Shown piece after piece: positions 6,316-11,195 of a stretch of 11,195 bases of DNA. The position numbers and the translations under genes were made by a program. The notes beneath the pieces were generated by a model. It had not been told where the DNA came from. It made no database searches and saw nothing but the letters and a program-made list of their open reading frames with translations. Within the stretch, counting starts at the first letter, position 1. Every line of letters starts with the position of its first letter. The DNA is from Lachnospiraceae bacterium UBA7012 (lineage in GTDB: Bacteria > Bacillota > Clostridia > Lachnospirales > Lachnospiraceae): contig DJXE01000059.1 in NCBI GenBank assembly GCA_002449595.1, positions 1 to 11,195 on the forward strand, read 5' to 3'.

Positions 6316-7186
6316 TATTCTGGACCTGTTCCCTGATCTTCTCGACGCAGGTCTTGAGCTCGATCGCGTGATCCGAGATCACGAGGTCGTCCGACTTCGA
6401 GAGGATCGTGTTGGACTCGCGGTTCATCTCCTGTGCCAGGAAATCGAGCTTCTTGCCGATGCTTCCCTCTCTCGAGAGCTCATGGTCCATGGCTTCGATG
6501 TGGCTCTTCAAGCGGACGAGCTCCTCGTCGACCGCGACGCGGTCCGCGTAGATCGTCACTTCCTGCACGATCCGGTTCTCATCGACCGCGCCTTCCGAGA
6601 GGAGGCTCTGGACCTTCTCCGTGAGCTGCCTGCGGTACTCCTCGACGATGGCCGGCGCCCTGTCCTGGATAAAAGCGACTTCCCTGCGCATCAGGTCGAG
6701 TTTTTTGCGGATGTCCTGCGCGAGGAACGCGCCTTCCTTCTCACGCGCCGCGACGAACTCCTCCGCCGCTCTCTCGACGGCTGCCTGGAGATCGCCCCAG
6801 AGGGCCGCCTGGTCCGGGTCCTCTTCCTTGACGACGAGGACGTCCGGATAGCCGGCGAGCTGGTGAATGCCGATCCTTCCGTCGATGCCGAGCTCCGCTG
6901 CCATCTCCTTCAGCGCGTCCGCATACTGCTTCGCGACCGCCCTGTTGTAGGTGACGACGACGTCGGATCCCGCCTCATGCTCATAGTTGACATAGATGTC
7001 GATCTTGCCCCGCTCCGCGTAGCGCTTCACGATCTCGCGCAGGGATGCCTCATACGGGTTGAAGATCTTCGGCATGCGCACGCTGACGTCCAGAAAACGG
7101 TTGTTCACGGACTTCATCTCTACTGTGAACTTGTCGTTTCCCCGCTCCGACTCCGCGCGGCCGAATCCTGTCATGCTGCGAATCAT
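6308..7186 (-). CDS. YicC/YloC family endoribonuclease
   Basis: The 292-residue protein begins MIRSMTGFGRAE and ends with NRESNTILSKSDD followed by ELKTCVEKIREQVQNIE, the two most conserved ends of the YicC/YloC family (YicC-like N-terminal domain and DUF1732 C-terminal domain). Escherichia coli YicC has been described as an endoribonuclease that acts on small RNAs; the targets in Bacillota are not settled. Length matches the family (about 285-295). I chose ATG 7186 over the TTG at 7219 because GGAAAGGTGG, the ribosome binding site, lies between them and because family members start at MIRSMTG. It is the first gene after a strong promoter (7231-7259) and overlaps remA by eight bases. No signal or membrane segment is visible, so it is cytoplasmic. 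Confidence 0.93.
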   Translation of the reverse strand: MIRSMTGFGRAESERGNDKFTVEMKSVNNRFLDVSVRMPKIFNPYEASLREIVKRYAERGKIDIYVNYEHEAGSDVVVTYNRAVAKQYADALKEMAAELGIDGRIGIHQLAGYPDVLVVKEEDPDQAALWGDLQAAVERAAEEFVAAREKEGAFLAQDIRKKLDLMRREVAFIQDRAPAIVEEYRRQLTEKVQSLLSEGAVDENRIVQEVTIYADRVAVDEELVRLKSHIEAMDHELSREGSIGKKLDFLAQEMNRESNTILSKSDDLVISDHAIELKTCVEKIREQVQNIE

Positions 7187-7210
7187 AGTTTTAACGACCA
7201 CCTTTCCATA

Positions 7211-7224
7211 TTGCTGCAAAGCAA
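7211..7224 (-). other. Small stem-loop in the yicC mRNA leader
   Basis: TTGCT and AGCAA form a five-base-pair stem with a four-base TTGC loop, at or very near the predicted transcription start of the yicC run and just upstream of its ribosome binding site. It may protect the 5' end of the transcript. It is short and AT-containing, so its stability is modest, and a regulatory role is only inference. Confidence 0.4.
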
Positions 7225-7230
7225 CATCTT

Positions 7231-7259
7231 ATTGTACCTAATTTCAAACTATCTGGCAA
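7231..7259 (-). promoter_or_regulatory. Sigma-A type promoter for the yicC-remA-rpoZ-rimO-pgsA run
   Basis: On the minus strand TTGCCA (7259-7254) matches the -35 box at five of six positions, TACAAT (7236-7231) matches the -10 box at five of six, and the spacer is exactly 17 bases and AT-rich. The predicted transcription start is near 7223-7225, giving a leader of about 38 bases before the yicC ATG. The block is conspicuously AT-rich inside GC-rich surroundings and lies in the only gap between rqcH and yicC. It is the best promoter in the window. Transcription could also read through from rqcH. Confidence 0.8.
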
Positions 7260-7276
7260 ATGCGGCGTTTTCACGC

Positions 7277-9067
7277 TTACGGCACCTGCTTGAGTGCTGA
7301 GATATCCGCCTTCGCGCGGATCGAGTAGTTCGTGTAGTAGACGACGAAGCCCGGCGCCGCGCCGGCCGGCTTCTTCAGGTGGCGCCGCTCCAGATAGTCG
7401 ATCTCCACCGTGCTCTGCTCCCGTCCCTTCGAGTACCACGCGGCAAGCGAGGCTGCCTCCTCGAATACGCGGTCGGGGATGTCGTCCATCTTCTCCCCGT
7501 TCGTCTTCAGGATCACGTGCGATCCGGGGATGTCGTTCGCGTGGAACCAGATGTCCGACGGCGCCGCCAGATGGAAGCTGATCTGGTCATTCTGGATGTT
7601 GTTGCGCCCGACGTACAGGTCATAGCCGTCGCTGCTCACATAGTGCATCGGCTTGCCTTCGGCGCTCCGCTCCTTCCCCTTCCGGGAGACTGCCGTGCGC
7701 TTCACGAAGCCTTCCTGCTCAAGCTCCTGCCGGACCTGGATGAGGTCGCCTTCCGTCTGCGCCATGTCCAGCGAGAGCTGGATCATCTCGAGCTGGGCCT
7801 TGCGCGTCCTCGTCTCCTCGAGGAGGCTCTCCAGCGCCTGCGCCGTGCGCTTCAGCTTCGCGTAGCGGTCAAAGTAGCGCTGCGCGTTCTGGGAGGCGGT
7901 CAAAGTCTCGTCCAGGCGGATGCGGACCTTTTCACCTGTATAGTAGTTGTCGACCTCGCAGTCCTTCGCGCCGGCGGGAATGCCGTGTCCGTACGCGGTG
8001 AGGAGCTCGCCGTAGAGCCGGTACTTCTCCCGCTTCTCGGTGTCCTCCATCTGCTTCGTCTGCAGATCGAGCTTGTGCGACGTTCTCTCGAGTGCCGTGC
8101 TTGTGATCCTGCGCAGGTCCGCCGACTTCTGCCGGATCCTGGTCCTGATGTTCTTCTCCCGGTAATAGGACTCCAGGAGCTCGCTGACGGTGTCATACCG
8201 CTTCACAAGGACGCCCGGATTCTCCTCCAGCATCGTGAGCGGCACCGCCGCGTATTCCTGCGGCTCCTCTCTGTCTCCACCGCGGATCCCGCAGTAGACA
8301 GAGGGCGTGAAACTTCCATTCTTCACTTCATCCAGGAGTCCGTGGAAGGCGCGCCAAAGTGCTTTTGCCTCCTCGCCGGTCATCGCGCCGGCGGAGCGGT
8401 CGTGATCCACGCCCGCGCGGAAGCAGAGCTCCTGCGCCATCACCTGGGAGATCCCCATATAGCTGCGGGAAAGAACGGATGCCGGCGGCATCTCGGTCTC
8501 TGCCAGCTTTGCGCAGAAGAATTCCTCGGTCTCCAGGAACGGGTCCGTCCGGCCCTGGGTCTCGGGGATGAAGTATGTTCGTCCGGGCAGCACTTCGCGC
8601 ACGGAACTCACCATCTGGGAGATGTGCTTGATGCTGTCCGTGATCACGTCCTCGCCGTCCGTGAGGATGATGTTGGAATGCTTGCCCATCAGCTCGATCA
8701 CGAGCGTGTGCGTGCACAGGTCTCCCATCTCGTTGTAATGCTCGACCTCGAACCGCAGGATCCGCTCCAGTGCGGGCTGCGACACGCCGGTGATCTTCCC
8801 GCTCATGAGGTGCTTGCGGAGCAGCATGCAGAAGGCCGGCGCTGTGAGGGGCGCCTGCCGGCTCTCATCCGTCAGGTAGACGAGCGGCAGCGACGGGTTC
8901 GCCGAGAGATACAGGCGGACCTGTCCGCCGCCCCTTGCGGGAGACGGTTTTATGGAGAGCAGCAGTTCGTCGCTCTCCGTCTGTGCGATCTTCACGATCC
9001 GCCCGTCCAGCAGGCGCTCCGAGAGCTCGTGCGCGAGGCAGGCCGTCGTGATGCCGTCAAATGCCAT
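7277..9067 (-). CDS. rqcH: Ribosome quality control protein RqcH (NFACT / Rqc2 homologue)
   Basis: RqcH binds stalled 50S subunits carrying peptidyl-tRNA and directs addition of C-terminal alanine tails that mark the peptide for degradation; older annotations call it fibronectin-binding protein. The 596 residues carry the NFACT-N domain (start MAFDGITTACLAHEL, then LLSIKPSPARG and LRKHLMSGKI), a long charged middle, likely helical hairpin/coiled coil (about 310-460), and the C-terminal NFACT-R domain with VGRNNIQND around 486-494 and DIWFHANDIPGSHV around 505-518. The position I align with the functional Asp-Arg pair of B. subtilis RqcH is Glu101-Arg102. The ATG at 9067 has GAAGGA at seven bases. 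It lies between murJ and yicC on the same strand. No clear own promoter was found; its 150-bp leader holds three hairpins. Confidence 0.93.
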   Translation of the reverse strand: MAFDGITTACLAHELSERLLDGRIVKIAQTESDELLLSIKPSPARGGGQVRLYLSANPSLPLVYLTDESRQAPLTAPAFCMLLRKHLMSGKITGVSQPALERILRFEVEHYNEMGDLCTHTLVIELMGKHSNIILTDGEDVITDSIKHISQMVSSVREVLPGRTYFIPETQGRTDPFLETEEFFCAKLAETEMPPASVLSRSYMGISQVMAQELCFRAGVDHDRSAGAMTGEEAKALWRAFHGLLDEVKNGSFTPSVYCGIRGGDREEPQEYAAVPLTMLEENPGVLVKRYDTVSELLESYYREKNIRTRIRQKSADLRRITSTALERTSHKLDLQTKQMEDTEKREKYRLYGELLTAYGHGIPAGAKDCEVDNYYTGEKVRIRLDETLTASQNAQRYFDRYAKLKRTAQALESLLEETRTRKAQLEMIQLSLDMAQTEGDLIQVRQELEQEGFVKRTAVSRKGKERSAEGKPMHYVSSDGYDLYVGRNNIQNDQISFHLAAPSDIWFHANDIPGSHVILKTNGEKMDDIPDRVFEEAASLAAWYSKGREQSTVEIDYLERRHLKKPAGAAPGFVVYYTNYSIRAKADISALKQVP

Positions 9068-9081
9068 TTATCATTCCTTCC

Positions 9082-9168
9082 CCGGCGAACGCCGGTACCA
9101 TGATCACCGGCCATCGCCGGTCGTATGATTTCTGTCTAATTCCACGTTGTGATCCCCGGCGACCGGTC
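9082..9168. repeat. Cluster of three related GC-rich hairpins in the rqcH leader
   Basis: The gap between murJ and rqcH holds three palindromic elements built on the CCGGC core. At 9082-9095 CCGGC and GCCGG flank GAAC. At 9106-9121 ACCGGC and GCCGGT flank CATC. At 9156-9166 a shorter CCGG-CGA-CCGG element is seen. The second and third share flanks (TGATC before, GATT after), so they look like diverged copies of one unit spaced about 49 bases apart. No U-run follows in either direction, so they do not look like intrinsic terminators. They could be small palindromic repeats that stabilise the murJ mRNA end or affect read-through into rqcH. Confidence 0.6.
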
Positions 9169-9217
9169 TTTTGATTCCCTGCCGCGGGCCTTATGCTCAG
9201 GGCTGTGCCGATAAAGC

Positions 9218-10864
9218 TTAGAGCCAGCGGAGTTTTTTCAATAAACGCACGAGGACCCGCCCCTTCGGCAGCATTCCGAAATCCTCCTCTCCGATCGCCT
9301 TGAAGCGGATCAGGAGGAAGAAGTACAGGACGATCGCCGCGAGGATCGCGGGAACGATCGCCGCCGCGTTCCTGAAGTAGTCAGAGTGCATTCCAGCCGC
9401 GAGAAGCAGGCGCGAGAACGCCTGATAAATGCCGTAAGCTGCAGCTCCCATCAGGGCCGCCGCGAGGACAGGCGCGCCATAAACGCGTGCCACACCCGGC
9501 TTCGTGCCGAGGTAGCGCTTCAGGAAGAATTCGTTCATCAGGAAGATCAGCACGGAATAGACGACGCTGACAAGCACCAGGGAATAGATCCCTAGATCCG
9601 TGAACTTCAGCAGCAGGACGAGCAAGGCCGTCTGGACGACGAGCGCGATGCCCGCGCTGACCAGCGGCATGTGCATCTTTCCGATCGCCTGCAGGACCGC
9701 GTTCGTCACGGTCGACACAGAATAGAACACGACCGTCACGGCGAGAAGGGCCAGCAGCTGCGACGCCGTCTGTGCGGACGCCCTCTGCGGGAAGAGCAGG
9801 AACATCACCGGCATCGCCAGCGACATGAGTCCCGCCGCGCAGGGGATCGCGATCATCAGCGTGATGCGGGAGGCGTTCGAGGCGTGCGCCTTCGTCTCCT
9901 CCATGTCCATACGCGCGTATGCGGTCGAGATGCCGGGAATGATCGCCGCCGCGACCGCCGTCGCGATCGAGATCGGGATGTTCGTGATGACGACCGCTTT
10001 GTTCGAGAAGATTCCGTAGATCGTCGTCGCCTCGATGTCGGTCATCGTCCCGCTCTGAATGACCTCACGCAGGAAGATCGTCTGGTTCAGCGACGTCGTC
10101 AGGTTCAGGATGAAGCTGCTCAGGATAAAAGGCGTGATCGCGAGCATCGTCTCCTTCATGATCCTGCCGTAGGACGCCGCAGGGCCCATGTCCTGGCGGA
10201 TCTGCGCTCTCATCTCTCCCCGCTGTGCGCGGAAGCAGTACAGCATGAAGATGAGCGCGATGACGACGCCGGAGCCCGTTCCCAGCGCGCTGCCGACCGC
10301 GCCGCGCAGGGCGCCTTCCGTCCCTTCGGCTGCGCCTCTCATGAGGAGCCACGCCGCCCCGATGCTGACGACCGCGTTCGCGATCTGCTCGAGGATCTGC
10401 GAGACCGAAGTGGGGACCATCGTTCTGCGCGCCTGGAAATAGCCGCGCAGTACGCCGAGGATTCCAAATACGAAGATCGTCGGCGCGAATACTCTCAGGA
10501 CCGGGACGCAGAGCTCCGGCACCAGGATCCCGGCGCCGAAGAACAGGAACAGGCCTGCCGCAGCACCCACCATGAGTGCGTACGCGAGGGCGCAGTAAAA
10601 TACGCGCTGTGCGTTCTTGTACTGCTCCAGCGCGAGTTTCTCCGCCATGACCTTCGAGATCGCCGATGGGACGCTGTAGGATGAGATCAGAAGAATGATG
10701 GTATAGATATTATAGGCAGTGCCGTAATAGCCATTGCCCTCATCTCCGATGATCGCCGTGAGGGGCGACCGATAAAGCAGGCCGATGATCCTGACCGCGA
10801 TGCTCGCGGCGGCCAGAATCCCGGCCTGCACAAATACTCCGTCGTTACTGTTGTTCTTTGTCAT
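9218..10864 (-). CDS. MurJ/YtgP-type lipid flippase (MOP superfamily, SpoVB-like)
   Basis: This 548-residue protein is almost entirely hydrophobic, with about 14 membrane helices, typical of the MATE/MVF (MOP) exporter group. The N-terminus (VQAGILAAASIAVRIIGLLY at residues 12-31, then GDEGNGYYGTAYNIY at 40-54 and SVPSAISKVMAEK at 64-76) matches the YtgP/SpoVB branch, whose member YtgP is the lipid II flippase MurJ in B. subtilis. It most likely flips lipid-linked peptidoglycan or polysaccharide precursors to the outer membrane face; SpoVB-like or capsule-type roles remain possible. The ATG at 10864 keeps the family N-terminus but has no good ribosome binding site; GTG at codon 12 has GGAG five bases upstream but would shorten the N-terminus. 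It follows glgA by 25 bp, so co-transcription is likely. Confidence 0.87.
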   Translation of the reverse strand: MTKNNSNDGVFVQAGILAAASIAVRIIGLLYRSPLTAIIGDEGNGYYGTAYNIYTIILLISSYSVPSAISKVMAEKLALEQYKNAQRVFYCALAYALMVGAAAGLFLFFGAGILVPELCVPVLRVFAPTIFVFGILGVLRGYFQARRTMVPTSVSQILEQIANAVVSIGAAWLLMRGAAEGTEGALRGAVGSALGTGSGVVIALIFMLYCFRAQRGEMRAQIRQDMGPAASYGRIMKETMLAITPFILSSFILNLTTSLNQTIFLREVIQSGTMTDIEATTIYGIFSNKAVVITNIPISIATAVAAAIIPGISTAYARMDMEETKAHASNASRITLMIAIPCAAGLMSLAMPVMFLLFPQRASAQTASQLLALLAVTVVFYSVSTVTNAVLQAIGKMHMPLVSAGIALVVQTALLVLLLKFTDLGIYSLVLVSVVYSVLIFLMNEFFLKRYLGTKPGVARVYGAPVLAAALMGAAAYGIYQAFSRLLLAAGMHSDYFRNAAAIVPAILAAIVLYFFLLIRFKAIGEEDFGMLPKGRVLVRLLKKLRWL

Positions 10865-10869
10865 GAAAA

Positions 10870-10888
10870 GCCCGATGGGCAGCTGCCC
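10870..10888. repeat. Palindrome in the glgA-murJ junction
   Basis: The 25-bp gap is largely palindromic. GGGCAGCTGCCC (10877-10888) is a perfect twelve-base palindrome, and GCCC-ATC-GGGC (10880-10870 on the minus strand) is an alternative small hairpin followed by TTTT, right before the murJ ATG. The two share bases and cannot form together. The second resembles a minimal terminator but has only four pairs. Either could limit access to the murJ start, which has no clear ribosome binding site. Confidence 0.4.
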
Positions 10889-10889
10889 G

Positions 10890-11195
10890 TCAGCCGATCA
10901 GCCAGTCGTACATGACCTGGTACTGTCCCGCGGAGACCTTCCACGAGAAATCGGCTGCCATCGCGCGGTCGACGATCTTGTTCCAGTCGCGCTTGCGGTC
11001 GTAGTAGACCTGCTCCGCGTAACGGATCGTGTTCATCATCTCATGCGCGTTGTAGTTTGCAAATGTGAATCCGGTTCCTGTTCCCTCGTACTGGTTGTAC
11101 GGCATGACAGTGTCTTTCAGTCCGCCCGTCTCTCTCACGATCGGGATCGTGCCGTAGCGCAGCGCCATCAGCTGGCTGAGTCCGCAGGGCTCAAA
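10890..11195 (-). CDS. glgA: Glycogen (starch) synthase GlgA, C-terminal fragment (cut by window edge)
   Basis: The frame is open from the right window edge and covers the last 101 residues. It begins with [15 protein letters not shown] and continues [14 protein letters not shown], the hallmark C-terminal block of bacterial GlgA, a GT5-family enzyme that extends alpha-1,4-glucan from ADP-glucose; the Glu of FEPCGL lies in the donor-binding site. The C-terminal part with [10 protein letters not shown] and a final [15 protein letters not shown] fits the closing helices of the GT-B fold. The ATG at 11168 is internal, not the start. The stop is TGA at 10890-10892, and murJ begins 25 bp later. The N-terminal domain and other glycogen genes are outside the window. 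Confidence 0.92.
   Translation of the reverse strand, partial: FEPCGLSQLMALRYGTIPIVRETGGLKDTVMPYNQYEGTGTGFTFANYNAHEMMNTIRYAEQVYYDRKRDWNKIVDRAMAADFSWKVSAGQYQVMYDWLIG

Noticed and set aside
7379..9103. 574-codon plus-strand open frame opposite rqcH
   Set aside because: It lies wholly antisense to a clear gene, is rich in Arg, Leu, Val and His as expected for GC-rich complements, has no recognisable domain and no ribosome binding site. Similar long plus-strand frames at 6023-7300 and 9671-10684 are rejected for the same reason.
10700..10720. Exact TATAAT on the minus strand inside murJ as a promoter
   Set aside because: It encodes the conserved Ala-Tyr-Asn-Ile stretch of the protein and has no matching -35 box at 16-18 bases; chance coding match.
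1..11195. A previously undescribed system, mobile element, CRISPR array or RNA gene
   Set aside because: All but small gaps are filled by known housekeeping families in a familiar order; I saw no transposase, integrase, tandem spacer-repeat pattern, tRNA-like cloverleaf or toxin-antitoxin pair.

Overview
The window is an ordinary stretch of chromosome from a GC-rich (by eye roughly 60 %) member of the Bacillota, most likely class Clostridia and probably close to Lachnospiraceae. The pointers are the gene order (NFACT/RqcH, YicC, RemA, RpoZ, RimO, PgsA, CinA-like), a RemA (DUF370) protein, a YtgP-type MurJ flippase, strong AAGGAG-type ribosome binding sites and a consensus sigma-A promoter. 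Species-level assignment is not possible from what I can see.

Layout, read along the minus strand from the right edge: the C-terminal end of a glycogen synthase (glgA, cut by the window), a MurJ/YtgP-like lipid flippase, a 150-bp gap holding three related GC-rich hairpins, then rqcH (ribosome quality control, Ala tailing). Just after rqcH lies a clear promoter (7231-7259) that starts a compact eight-gene run: yicC (endoribonuclease family), remA (DNA-binding regulator family, TTG start), rpoZ (RNA polymerase omega with a long acidic tail), rimO (S12 methylthiotransferase), pgsA (phosphatidylglycerophosphate synthase), a stand-alone CinA C-terminal/PncC-like amidohydrolase, a GtrA-family membrane protein, and a GtrB/DPM1-like polyprenyl glycosyltransferase (GTG start). 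Several junctions are overlaps of 4-8 bp, so translational coupling is likely. Facing this run is the only plus-strand gene, a YgjP-like metallopeptidase (885-1511). Divergent from it are thiN (thiamine pyrophosphokinase) and, at the left edge, the first codons of gpmI (phosphoglycerate mutase).

Functionally the central run joins transcription (RpoZ, RemA), RNA and ribosome maintenance (YicC, RimO, and RqcH just upstream) and membrane/envelope lipid work (PgsA, GtrA plus the glycosyltransferase, and MurJ upstream). I found no mobile element, CRISPR array, tRNA, rRNA, or sign of an undescribed system. The most notable points are the absence of gmk between remA and rpoZ, where it normally lies, the basic-residue-free acidic tail on omega, and the Arg-to-Lys changes and longer C-terminus in RemA. 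No gene-free stretch exceeds 150 bp. The long plus-strand reading frames opposite the minus-strand genes are GC-driven shadows.
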